Origin: Arthrobacter sp. ISL-65
GTDB lineage: Bacteria > Actinomycetota > Actinomycetes > Actinomycetales > Micrococcaceae
Direction of reading: 5' to 3'
Length of the DNA: 64,000 nt
Assembly (NCBI RefSeq): GCF_018613795.1
Contig: NZ_JAGGPN010000035.1
Coordinates: forward strand, 62,001-126,000
The notes below the pieces were generated by a model. That model was not told where the DNA came from. It searched no databases and saw only the letters and a program-made list of their open reading frames with translations. Positions 1-8,381 of the stretch are shown here, in pieces (within the stretch, counting starts at the first letter, position 1; each line of letters begins with the position of its first letter). The translations under genes were made by a program, and so were the position numbers.

Positions 1-100
1 GCTTGAGGTTGGAAAAACAGTGGAACGGTCCGGACTCGAGCGCCCGGTGGCGCCTTTGATTCCCAAGGTGCTCCACGCTGATTCCAAGGACGCGGACTGA
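1..100 (+). CDS. 3' end of an unidentified gene
   Basis: An open frame runs from base 2 to a TGA at 98-100 and would encode the last 32 residues of a protein entering from the left edge, ending in DSKDAD. No family is recognisable in so short a tail. Codon use is compatible with coding but this could be chance. Confidence 0.3.
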   Translation, partial: LEVGKTVERSGLERPVAPLIPKVLHADSKDAD

Positions 101-273
101 CAATTCCGATTGGGACGGCGGTGGCCGTTGGTTCACCCTCCGGAACTGGTTACCTAACCCAGTCCGCCGCCGGTCCCGCCAAGCGCGAATAGGAGGTATG
201 GGGCGACACGGACCACGCAGTACCCCACCGCGAACAGGAACGCGGGCTGACCAGAAAGGAGGCGCGCGCCCCC

Positions 274-1341
274 ATGCGTCGCAATCGTGTTATCGCTGGA
301 ACGTCCGCTTTCCTCTTAGGAATCACTGGCCTTTGGGTCGCGTCCCTCGCTATCGGCGGTGGGAACACTGCTGAGGACGTGCCGCAACCAACTACGACTC
401 CCACTGCGCCACCCCCACCGTCCCCCCGCAAGCCGAGGACACCTGCGCCTGATGTCCGGATCGCTGCTGTCGGTGACATGAACGGCGTCAGGACCATTGA
501 CCCTGATAGCCCGTCCGGTCGAAACGGTGCGGCGATCACCCGGCTCGTGCAGAAGAACGAGATTGACGCCTTCCTGGGGCTCGGGGACTTCCAGTACGCC
601 ACCCCGCACTGCGCTGACTACGTGAAGTACTGGACGCCGCTGTGGGGTGGCACCAAGCCCAAGTTGTACTGGGTGTCCGCCCCCAACCACGACTGGGAAC
701 CAGGCCGTAACGAAGACCTCGACAACTTCATGAACGGCCAATGCCCGGGTGCCCCCGCGAAGGCGGCGATCAACCGGCAGCTTGGGTTCATCGGGAACGG
801 GGATCCGTACTCGAAGGACTTCGGGAACTGGCACTTCGTGTTCCTGTCGTCCGCGTTCTGGCGGTACGACCCCGAGCACGCCGAGGCGTTGACGACGTGG
901 CTGGACGACAACCTCACTGCTGCTCAGGCGGCGGGCAAGTACCTGGCAGTCGTCTACCACGAACCGTACTTCACGTCGAACACGGACGAACACGAGCGGG
1001 CCGATGACCACAAGCCGTGGATCGACGTGATGTATAAGCACCGGGTCCGTCTGACGCTGTCAGGGTCACAACACAACTACGAACGCACATGTCCGGTGAA
1101 CAACGAGGACCAGTGCGTCAGCGACGGTATGACAGCGTTCCAGGTATCCACGGGAGGTATCGGCCTCCGCCCCTTCACGAACAGTCCGTCGTACATCGTG
1201 AAGCGGTTCAGCGACACCCACGGTTTCCTTCGGATGACACTCAAAGACAACGGGTCTTTCACCTGGAACTTCGTTCCAACATCGGGCCCGGGCAAGGACG
1301 CAGGAACGCGTCCCGCACCGGAGCCCTCTGCCGACGGATAG
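274..1341 (+). CDS. Exported metallophosphoesterase (calcineurin-like)
   Basis: This 355-residue protein begins with an N-terminal hydrophobic segment (residues 8-28), followed by a Pro/Thr-rich linker and then a calcineurin-like phosphoesterase domain from about residue 62. Metal-binding blocks are visible: AAVGDMN, LGLGDFQY, SAPNHDWE, VYHEPYF and SGSQHNYER. Family members hydrolyse phosphomonoesters with a dinuclear metal centre, here probably outside the membrane. The ATG follows AAGGAGG at 256-262. The substrate cannot be told from the sequence. It resembles the secreted acid-phosphatase-like branch of the family. The gene stands alone and ends at a repeat that also touches the next gene. 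Confidence 0.8.
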   Translation: MRRNRVIAGTSAFLLGITGLWVASLAIGGGNTAEDVPQPTTTPTAPPPPSPRKPRTPAPDVRIAAVGDMNGVRTIDPDSPSGRNGAAITRLVQKNEIDAFLGLGDFQYATPHCADYVKYWTPLWGGTKPKLYWVSAPNHDWEPGRNEDLDNFMNGQCPGAPAKAAINRQLGFIGNGDPYSKDFGNWHFVFLSSAFWRYDPEHAEALTTWLDDNLTAAQAAGKYLAVVYHEPYFTSNTDEHERADDHKPWIDVMYKHRVRLTLSGSQHNYERTCPVNNEDQCVSDGMTAFQVSTGGIGLRPFTNSPSYIVKRFSDTHGFLRMTLKDNGSFTWNFVPTSGPGKDAGTRPAPEPSADG

Positions 1342-1342
1342 A

Positions 1343-1400
1343 GGATTTCGACGGGGTCAATTACCGGGCCCTACGGATTTCGACAGGCTCAATCACCGGG
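1343..1400. repeat. Tandem pair of a short dispersed repeat
   Basis: Two 26-base copies of GGATTTCGAC(R)GGnTCAATnACCGGG lie at 1343-1368 and 1375-1400, with 32-base periodicity. A diverged third copy lies at 10338-10364. The stop codon and last codons of the minus-strand AraC gene (ending DPVIEPVEIRRAR) are inside this repeat. Related sequences are, to my knowledge, common between genes in Arthrobacter-type genomes; their role is unknown. Confidence 0.7.
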
Positions 1401-2185
1401 TCCCCGGCAACCATCCGCCGGTACGTGCTCGGTGTGAAACCCAGGTACTTCTGAAAGTCATTCGTCAGGTGTGCGTGGTCGGCGTACCCAAGCTCGGCCG
1501 CTATCGCGGCCAGATCCGCTGAAGCATCCAGGCGCGTCCGCTCGGCAGCATCCTGAAGGCGCCGACGGCGGATCAGCGCGGCAGGGCTGAGGCCGATGTA
1601 CTTCCTGGCCACACGCTGCAGGGTCCGCTGTGAGACCGCCAGCGCAGACGCCGCATCCTCGACCCGGACTACAGAGGGGTCAGAACCAATGACGTCCATC
1701 AGCCGGTTGGCCAGCAGCGCCTCCTCGGACACCGCAGGCCCTGCAAAGCAAGCCAGCCACCCCGCAAAGGCATCCACTGCCCGCTCGCGGCGAGTATCGC
1801 CGTCGTGCGTGTCCATGACCTCCGAGGCGGAGAGATGCAGCCCTTCCGCGGCAACTGCCACTTCCGTGTCCCGCAGGCTGGAGGGACAGTCGGTGAACAG
1901 CGGCACGGCCGCCGGCCGGAGCAACGCACCAACCGCCCAGCCCCGTCCAGTCAAATCCCGATGGGCCGCCCGGGTAGTTGGGCCGGAGAAGACCACGCCA
2001 CCACGCTGCACCACGAGGTTGGAGCCGGGGTACGCGATCAGGTGCTGGCGGGACGTGCGGCCCGGCTCGATGTCCCACTCGGGAAGCCAGAACCACTGGA
2101 CCAGTTCCGCCACCGAGGGCGGCGCCGGAAGGCGGTGAAAACTGGGCAGCCGGGCCGGGTACAGGATCCCTTTGAAACTCTCCAT
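1361..2185 (-). CDS. AraC-family transcriptional regulator
   Basis: The predicted protein is 274 residues when started at the internal ATG (MESFKGILYPARLP); an upstream ATG at 2236 would add 17 residues of poor character. The N-terminal half resembles the DUF6597-type sensor domain (WFWLPEWDIEPG). The C-terminal half has the two helix-turn-helix motifs of AraC (AASALAVSQRTLQRVARKYI and ELGYADHAHLTNDFQKYLG). It is divergent from the VOC protein at 2251, which it probably regulates. Its last 13 codons fall in a dispersed repeat, so the C-terminus may have been extended or replaced by repeat insertion. Confidence 0.85.
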   Translation of the reverse strand: MESFKGILYPARLPSFHRLPAPPSVAELVQWFWLPEWDIEPGRTSRQHLIAYPGSNLVVQRGGVVFSGPTTRAAHRDLTGRGWAVGALLRPAAVPLFTDCPSSLRDTEVAVAAEGLHLSASEVMDTHDGDTRRERAVDAFAGWLACFAGPAVSEEALLANRLMDVIGSDPSVVRVEDAASALAVSQRTLQRVARKYIGLSPAALIRRRRLQDAAERTRLDASADLAAIAAELGYADHAHLTNDFQKYLGFTPSTYRRMVAGDPVIEPVEIRRAR

Positions 2186-2250
2186 CGGTCCCTTCAGACT
2201 GTCGCGAATCTCCAAGCCTCGCCGCTGGCCGGGCACGTAGCGTCATAGAC

Positions 2251-2763
2251 ATGACAGATACTACAAGCACCGAATCCACCACGGCCGCCCACGGACAGCA
2301 CACCACGCACGGAATTCCGAACGGCCTGACGAGCCTCACGCCGTTCCTTGCCGTGACCAGCGCCAGGGAAGCGATCGCCTTCTACAAGGACGTGTTCGGC
2401 GCCCGCGTAGTCGCCGCCACGGAGATGCGCGGAGTAGTGGTCCACGCCGAACTCGACTTTGGAAACGGCCACCTCCAGCTCGGCGAACCCAACCCCGAAT
2501 ACCACCTGGTTCCGGCGCCGGAGGGAGAAAACGACTGCTACTCCCTTGGCCTCTACTGCCCGGACGCAGACACCCTGGTGCACCGAGCTGAACAGGCCGG
2601 AGCAACGATCCGGGAGCCACTGGCCACCTTTGCCTCAGGCGACCGTTACGCCAGCATCCGGGACCCCTTCGGCGTCCGCTGGTCCATCATGACCCGCGTG
2701 GAAGACCTCTCCGAAGAGGACAGCAACCGCCGGGTCGAAGAATGGGCGGCGCAGCAGGGCTGA
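2251..2763 (+). CDS. VOC (glyoxalase/PhnB-like) family protein
   Basis: A 170-residue single-unit vicinal-oxygen-chelate protein. Residues 28-150 show the paired beta-alpha-beta-beta-beta modules: LTPFLAVTSAREAIAFYKDV at the start and YASIRDPFGVRWSIMTR near the end. Such PhnB-like proteins bind small ligands or divalent metal; the specific reaction is unknown. The 65-base divergent gap to the AraC gene suggests that regulator controls it. Confidence 0.8.
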   Translation: MTDTTSTESTTAAHGQHTTHGIPNGLTSLTPFLAVTSAREAIAFYKDVFGARVVAATEMRGVVVHAELDFGNGHLQLGEPNPEYHLVPAPEGENDCYSLGLYCPDADTLVHRAEQAGATIREPLATFASGDRYASIRDPFGVRWSIMTRVEDLSEEDSNRRVEEWAAQQG

Positions 2764-2785
2764 CGCTGGGGAGCAGGCAGTCCGA

Positions 2786-5134
2786 TCAGACGGCGTTGAC
2801 CGTGACGGTGCGGGTGGCGAGTACCTCCGACGTGAGCCAGTGCAGGAAGCTGATTGTGATGGTGTACTTTCCGGAAGCGGGCGGTCGGAGCAGGAAGTCG
2901 AACTTCTCCGCGGCGCCGGACTTGATGATGTTGGTCAGGAGCGGTTGACCGGCCATCGTGGGCTGCACCGCCGGGCCGGTGGGGCTGGGGGTGTTCCAGA
3001 AGGGCCGGCCGTCGTGGGCGATCAGTTCGGCGATCCTGGCTGGCCTGCCCGCCGCATCCGTGATCACCGTCTGCGTGGGGAAGTAGTCCACGTTCAGCAT
3101 GCGCACCAGCGTGGGGTGCCTGCCGTTCCCAGAAACGTTGGCCCGCATCTGGGAGATTGCCCAAACGATGTCGTCGCCCCTCGGCCGAGTAGGGATGTTG
3201 CCGCCGAGGAGGAAGAAGTGTTTGGGCTCGAAGCGGTTCAGCCCCGCATCCTCGCCGTTGAGCCCGGCGGCGTGGTTCAGTTCGTGCCAGCGGGGGTCAA
3301 GGGAGTACGGCGCGATCAGGGTTTCCGTGGCGACGTCATACAGCGGCCCATCAACCGAATGACGGCGGGTACCGGCCGGCACCGGTGCAGCGGGATTGGC
3401 TGGAGGGTCGACGACGATCGGGCCGAACATGCCCATCTGAACGTGGAGCGGGGTGTTGACGTGGCAGTGGTAGAAGTAGGTGCCTGCCCCACCGCGGTTG
3501 GGGTTGCCGGGTTCGCCGACGTCGGGCCTCCACTGGTAGGTGTAGTGTCCCGTAACCTCGAAGGAGGTGTGGCCCACTCCGTCGTTGCGCGGGTCCGGTT
3601 CGATGCCGTGCCAGTGGATGGTGTGCACCCTCTTGCTGGGCTTGATGGTCGCCTGGAACAGTTGGCCTTCCTGCATCCGCACCGTGGTCCCGGGGATTTG
3701 GCGCCCGAATTTGTTGCCCTCGAAGCTCCACATCTCGTGCTCCGAGCCGTCGGGGAAAGTGAACTTTCTGTTGAAGAAGTCCATCTCGAGGAAGACGTCC
3801 GGCTTCTGCGGAAACTCGGTTTCCGGGCTGCCCTCGTGCGGCTGGTCCGATGAGAAGTCCACCTGGCTTCGGAACGTGTGGTGCGGATCCGCGGCCGTAG
3901 GTGGCGTCCCTTGGACCGGGGCGGGCTGGGCGGCCAGTACCCAGTCCGCCATGAGCCCACCGGGGTATAGCCCGCCGCGCGCCGTCTGGGACGGTTCCGC
4001 GTGGCAGTGCATGGGGTAGGTCCAGTCCTCGGTCCTGGCGTTCCACACAGGGTCGATCACGTCTGGCGGCCGCCGGACTGGCAGAATCGATTCCTTGCGT
4101 TCCAGGGGCTGCAGCTGGACCGTGTCCTCCCACTGCTGCAGAACCACATCACCCTGGGGTGACACCCGGCCGTTGGACCGGGGGAAGTCGAGGCCGTTGG
4201 CCCGCACGGTCCACACGTGGTTGCCGTGGTAGTGGAGCTGGTGATCCACTATGCCGGCGTTGAGCATGCGCATGAGGTGTCCTGTGCGGATGGCCCCGGC
4301 TGCCGGGGTGGCGCTGAAGTTGCGCACATCCGTTTCGCGCGGATGGCCCGAGGGCAGGGTGTCCTCGTGCCTCCGGTCGTTGAACGCCAAGTCAGTGGTG
4401 ACGGCCAGCGACTGGAACCCGGCGAACCCATTGAGGGTGAAATAGTTCGGAACTGCCGGGGTGGCGAGCGGATCGACTGTCTGACCCCTCGAGGCGATGC
4501 GGGCCCAGTTGGAGTCCACGTCGTGGCACAGCCAGAGCCACTGGCGTTCGAACTCCGCGGCGCCCGGCGCCAGCCGCCACGCGTTGCGGGGATCGATTAC
4601 GACGAGGACTCCGTAGAGGCCCAGGGTCCGTTCCACCGGCTGGTTGCCCGGATCGGTGTACACATAGGTCCCGGGCAAGGGCGCCGGAAACCGCAGCAGC
4701 TTCGATTTTCCCGGCGCGACCGGCCCGGAGCCGACGTCGGCCCCGCCCGGTCCGGCACGGTGGAACCGCATCTCGTGCGGCTGCGCGAGGTTGTTATGCA
4801 CCATGATCTCGATGGTGCTCCCGGTCTCCGCTATCAACGTCCGGGGCGGAAAGAAGCTGGCCCAATAGCCCCGCCGGGCAAGGATCTGCCGGGGGAATGC
4901 CGGGTCCGGCCGCAGCGGTGCGGGCCTCCCATGCGGCGGCACCGGAGCGCCCAGCGGATAGGTCCGGCTGACCACCACCCGTCCGTTCGCGGTGATCACC
5001 CGTGGTGTCATCGCCAGCGCCGGCGCCGGATCATTGACCGCAGTGCGGCGATCCCCGAAACCACGGTGATAAACCAGTGATCCGTCCACCATGGGAACGA
5101 ATCCGTCGTTGATGTGGATATCTAGGACTGTCAT
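2786..5134 (-). CDS. Multicopper oxidase family protein
   Basis: The 782-residue product carries cupredoxin domains and the copper ligand blocks of multicopper oxidases: HWHGIEPDPRND, YFYHCHVNTPLHVQMGMFG, YHGNHVWTVRANG and YPMHCHAEPSQ. The His-Cys-His element HCHVNTPLHVQMG fits a T1/T3 site. Family enzymes couple one-electron oxidation of metals or phenolics to reduction of oxygen to water. There is no obvious Sec or Tat signal at the N-terminus (MTVLDIHINDG), which is unusual for this class. AGGAGGT precedes the ATG. It is longer than a typical 3-domain laccase and shares no operon with the copper genes at 14-18 kb. Confidence 0.85.
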   Translation of the reverse strand: MTVLDIHINDGFVPMVDGSLVYHRGFGDRRTAVNDPAPALAMTPRVITANGRVVVSRTYPLGAPVPPHGRPAPLRPDPAFPRQILARRGYWASFFPPRTLIAETGSTIEIMVHNNLAQPHEMRFHRAGPGGADVGSGPVAPGKSKLLRFPAPLPGTYVYTDPGNQPVERTLGLYGVLVVIDPRNAWRLAPGAAEFERQWLWLCHDVDSNWARIASRGQTVDPLATPAVPNYFTLNGFAGFQSLAVTTDLAFNDRRHEDTLPSGHPRETDVRNFSATPAAGAIRTGHLMRMLNAGIVDHQLHYHGNHVWTVRANGLDFPRSNGRVSPQGDVVLQQWEDTVQLQPLERKESILPVRRPPDVIDPVWNARTEDWTYPMHCHAEPSQTARGGLYPGGLMADWVLAAQPAPVQGTPPTAADPHHTFRSQVDFSSDQPHEGSPETEFPQKPDVFLEMDFFNRKFTFPDGSEHEMWSFEGNKFGRQIPGTTVRMQEGQLFQATIKPSKRVHTIHWHGIEPDPRNDGVGHTSFEVTGHYTYQWRPDVGEPGNPNRGGAGTYFYHCHVNTPLHVQMGMFGPIVVDPPANPAAPVPAGTRRHSVDGPLYDVATETLIAPYSLDPRWHELNHAAGLNGEDAGLNRFEPKHFFLLGGNIPTRPRGDDIVWAISQMRANVSGNGRHPTLVRMLNVDYFPTQTVITDAAGRPARIAELIAHDGRPFWNTPSPTGPAVQPTMAGQPLLTNIIKSGAAEKFDFLLRPPASGKYTITISFLHWLTSEVLATRTVTVNAV

Positions 5135-5361
5135 TGACGACCTCCTGTGTATTGGAGACCGGGATTAACTGAGAAACACAGGTCCATGTCGCCCCCAAAT
5201 TGCGCTAGCAGACAGGGCTTCATGTTGCCCGGGGCAACCTAGGGAAAACTTGCGGCACCTTCGAGCCCGGGTATGTCCTGACATGCGGCGTCAGCGGGAG
5301 CCGCCTTAACCCTTCCGGGTAAATGATTTCCGGGGACCGCCTAAACAGCACTGGCTAGACT

Positions 5362-5769
5362 GTGAGCGTGCCATCCACCCCGCCATCGCCGTCCGGCCCT
5401 GACCCCCGCAGAAGCCGGGTGGCCGAAACGCTCCTGCCCGGCGGCTCGGAACCGGACCCGCGTTTCACCCTGGCCAACGAACGGACCTTCCTGGCATGGA
5501 TCCGCACGTCCCTGGCCCTTCTCGCCGGAGGCATTGCGGTGGAGGCCTTCACCACCGACGTCTTCCCTGAGCCCGTCCGCCGCGGGCTGTCGGTGCTGCT
5601 CCTCCTGCTGGGCATGCTGCTGAGCGCGGGCTCCGCCATCCGCTGGCTGCGGGTGGAGAGCAGCCTGCGCTCGAACCGGCCGCTCCCGTTGCCCCTGATC
5701 GCCCCGTTGCTTGCCGCCGGCTGCGCCGTCGCAGCGGCGGTGGTGATCGCCGTCGTCGTTCTTGCCTGA
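5362..5769 (+). CDS. DUF202 (YidH-like) membrane protein
   Basis: A 135-residue protein starting at GTG. It has the hallmark DUF202 motif ERTFLAWIRTSLALLAGGIA (residues 33-52), followed by two further hydrophobic segments, giving three membrane spans. Function of the family is unknown. It is directly followed by a second DUF202 gene; such tandem pairs are common. Confidence 0.8.
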   Translation: MSVPSTPPSPSGPDPRRSRVAETLLPGGSEPDPRFTLANERTFLAWIRTSLALLAGGIAVEAFTTDVFPEPVRRGLSVLLLLLGMLLSAGSAIRWLRVESSLRSNRPLPLPLIAPLLAAGCAVAAAVVIAVVVLA

Positions 5770-5772
5770 ACC

Positions 5773-6126
5773 ATGGACGACAACCCGGCCACCGCTCCCC
5801 TGCCCGACGACGGTCCTCTCCACGGCGACCCGGGACTGCAGCCCGAGCGCACAGCGCTCGCCTGGGGCCGGACCGTTCTGACGCTGATTGCCGCGAGCGC
5901 GATGTGCCTCCGCTGGCTCCCGGACCAGGGAGCGTTCGTGCTGGCGATGTTCGGGCTCACCATCGCCGCCGGGAGCGGGATCTACCTGACCCAGCGCCGG
6001 CGCTACCGGCGCAGCGTCGCGGGGATCAGGGCGGGACGCCTGGCACCCGATGTCGCGGCGGTCTTCTGGACCGCGGGCGCCTGCGTCGCGCTTGGAGCGC
6101 TGGGCATCTGGCTGGTGCTGTCCTAA
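5773..6126 (+). CDS. DUF202 family membrane protein
   Basis: A 117-residue protein starting three bases after the previous stop. It has the family pattern LQPERTALAWGRTVLTLIAA (about residues 22-41) and three hydrophobic segments. It is probably co-transcribed with and a partner of the 5362 gene. No biochemical role is established. Confidence 0.75.
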   Translation: MDDNPATAPLPDDGPLHGDPGLQPERTALAWGRTVLTLIAASAMCLRWLPDQGAFVLAMFGLTIAAGSGIYLTQRRRYRRSVAGIRAGRLAPDVAAVFWTAGACVALGALGIWLVLS

Positions 6127-6277
6127 CCGGATGAGCCGCGCTTCATGAAAGCGCATTTTTGAATCCGACAAATTTTATGCTGAAAAACGGCTCCCAGCCT
6201 TGTACCGTGTGGTGTGGGCGGTGAACTTAGAGCTGGTGCTGGGCCGGTTCAAGGATTCGCCAGACGTGGAGTTGACC

Positions 6278-6673
6278 ATGACCGGCTTGGGAGTGGCAGT
6301 CGTTGTTGAGGACGACGCGGATATGCGAAATCTTCTACGGGCAGTCCTGGAGCAGACGGGATTTGCCGTTTATACCGCGGCTAGCGGGCTTGAGGGGGTC
6401 GATCTGGTGCGGCGCCGGCTTCCCCGTGTTGTTACTGTCGACGTCGGCCTTCCGGACGTCGATGGTTTCGAAGTGCTGCGGCGCATCCGGTCGTTCAGCT
6501 CCGCCCGGGTGGTGATGCTTACCGGCCGCGCCGATGAATCGGATATCGACGAAGCGCTGCGCCGCGGGGCAGACGAGTACGTCACGAAGCCGTTCCGGCC
6601 CAGGGAGCTGCGGACCCGGATCGAGGCGCTGCTTGCCGCCGGGACCGCGGGCCCGGTTCACCATGCGGTATAG
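6278..6673 (+). CDS. Orphan single-domain response regulator
   Basis: A 131-residue receiver domain with no output domain. Visible elements: acidic pair in VVVEDDADM, phosphoacceptor Asp in TVDVGLPDVDG, switch Thr in MLTGRAD and conserved Lys in VTKPFRPREL. ATG 6278 is preferred because GTGGAG lies just upstream; the frame stays open upstream to 6200. No histidine kinase lies nearby. The sequence is closely similar to the receiver at 60961 and to that of the full regulator at 23045, which suggests paralogues. Confidence 0.8.
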   Translation: MTGLGVAVVVEDDADMRNLLRAVLEQTGFAVYTAASGLEGVDLVRRRLPRVVTVDVGLPDVDGFEVLRRIRSFSSARVVMLTGRADESDIDEALRRGADEYVTKPFRPRELRTRIEALLAAGTAGPVHHAV

Positions 6674-6779
6674 CTCCGTTGACATCATGCAGCGCGCTGA
6701 GGAGCATCGAAGATGTCGGCGCGGCGTGGCGGTCTCGTAGGAGTCAAGCTGCGGACCGGCCCTTGGAAGGGTCTAGGAA

Positions 6780-7964
6780 ATGCAGGCAGCACCGCGCCGT
6801 ATCATCTCGTTCCGCTTCGCAGCCCTGGCAATGGCCATGGCCGGCCTATTGGTGTCTTCGATCGGAGCCTGCACGAGCGCACCGGATCCGCCCGGCCCGC
6901 AGACTCCGACGGCACGGCCCTCGACGGCGCCCGCTTTCGTCGCGGTTCTGGAAAAGTACAGCAAAGATATGCTCGCTGCTGGAGCCCCGGCGGTCTTGAT
7001 CCAGATGAAGTCACGGGTAGGGGGATGGTCCACGGCCGTCGGCGTCCGAAGTCTCGCCAACAAGGAACCAGTCCAGTTGGCGGACCGGGTCCATGTCGGC
7101 GCCATTACGACCTCCATGGTGGCGGTGTCCGTCCTCAAGCTGGTGGAGGAAGGGAAAGTCCGGCTGGACGAACCCATAACCAAGTATCTGCCCGAACTCG
7201 AGAACCTGATCCACCCCCCTGGTCCTGTCAGCGTACGGAGTCTGCTCGGCCACCGGTCCGGCATGCCCAGCTATTGGGAGGGCGACATCGCACCATCCCT
7301 GCGCGAGGGCCTGACCAGGCGCCTCAGCCACAAGGAACGTTTGGCCGTCGCTGGGGCCGCCCCCTGGAAAACCAGCGGCTCGACCAGCACCTTCATCTAC
7401 TCGGAATCCGACTATTCTGCGTTGGCGCTCCTCGTCGAGAAGTTGCGCGGCCGGAACCTCGGCGACGTCCTCCAAACCGACATTATGGAACCGTTGGGGC
7501 TGCAGGACACCTTCATGATGGGTGAACAAACTGCCCCGAAGAGGATGGTGCATGGCTACATTCTCGAACGCGACGAACGGATCGACACAACCCTCCCTGC
7601 GTTCCACATCGGTTCAGCTGACACCGGGATGATCTCCACCGTCCCGGACCTCAACACATTCTTTTCCGCGCTGGCACAAGGAAAATTGCTCAAAACCGGG
7701 ACAATCACGGAAATGCAAACTCCAAATCGTGACTACGGCCTTGGCCTCATGAAGGCCTATGATCCCTGTTCCAATAACTACTTCTACGGTCACAGTGGAG
7801 TCAGCCTTGGATACGGGACCCTGGCCCTGATCAGCGCCGATGGCTCCCGGCAACTGGCCATCGCAGTGTCCCGGCCACCATCACCAGAACTGGTCGGATA
7901 CGATGATGGGCCCGCATCCCAGATGATGCAGGTGGCCCTCGAAGCGCTCCATATGGCCTGCTAG
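6780..7964 (+). CDS. Serine-hydrolase-fold lipoprotein, probably catalytically dead
   Basis: The 394-residue product has a lipoprotein signal (lipobox SIGAC, Cys31) and a class C beta-lactamase-type fold (residues 50-390). At the nucleophile site, where family members have G-S-x-x-K, it reads G-AITT-S: Ser is Ala108 and Lys is Thr111. The Tyr-x-Asn motif is YSE instead of YSN; the C-terminal block GHSGVSLGYG is retained. The rest is intact and codon use is normal. This suggests a pseudoenzyme with a binding or regulatory role at the membrane rather than a random pseudogene. A homologue with intact SxxK lies at 48132. Confidence 0.75.
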   Translation: MQAAPRRIISFRFAALAMAMAGLLVSSIGACTSAPDPPGPQTPTARPSTAPAFVAVLEKYSKDMLAAGAPAVLIQMKSRVGGWSTAVGVRSLANKEPVQLADRVHVGAITTSMVAVSVLKLVEEGKVRLDEPITKYLPELENLIHPPGPVSVRSLLGHRSGMPSYWEGDIAPSLREGLTRRLSHKERLAVAGAAPWKTSGSTSTFIYSESDYSALALLVEKLRGRNLGDVLQTDIMEPLGLQDTFMMGEQTAPKRMVHGYILERDERIDTTLPAFHIGSADTGMISTVPDLNTFFSALAQGKLLKTGTITEMQTPNRDYGLGLMKAYDPCSNNYFYGHSGVSLGYGTLALISADGSRQLAIAVSRPPSPELVGYDDGPASQMMQVALEALHMAC

Positions 7965-8159
7965 CGCCCGCCCTCCGGGTGATCCTGTGCAAACCTTGCG
8001 GCTTCGCTGACAACCCGTTACCGACACTGGGTTAATTCGCCGGTGGCCTTCCGGCCGCGCGCCGCCCGTGGCAGTCAGGAGCCCCCGCCGCGGTGGCGGG
8101 ACCCGTCCAGGTAGCCCATTCCTTCGCATCGACTGTCCGCCGTCCCAGGAAGTGGCCCT

Positions 8160-8381
8160 GGCGTCAGCTCATCCCGTCTATCCGGCTTAGGCCGGTCGCT
8201 CGCCCACCTGATCCTGGTCGCCGCCATTCAGGGCTCCATGATGCTCGGGGCAATGATTGGCGGCGGACTCATCGACACCGTCGGAGCGGCCGGGCCGCTC
8301 CTCGCCGCCGCCTCGGTACTGATAATCGGCGCGGTCCACACCTGGTTTGCGCTCCGGCCCGCACGGACCAGGGTGGGCTAG
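8160..8381 (+). pseudogene. C-terminal remnant of an MFS transporter
   Basis: Read in the frame ending at TAG 8379-8381, this stretch encodes two transmembrane-like segments (LAHLILVAAIQGSMMLGAMI and a following PLLAAASVLIIGAVHTW) with the typical MFS end. No start or N-terminal two thirds is present. The stop overlaps the stop of the convergent intact MFS gene, so this looks like a decayed or displaced transporter. Confidence 0.5.
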
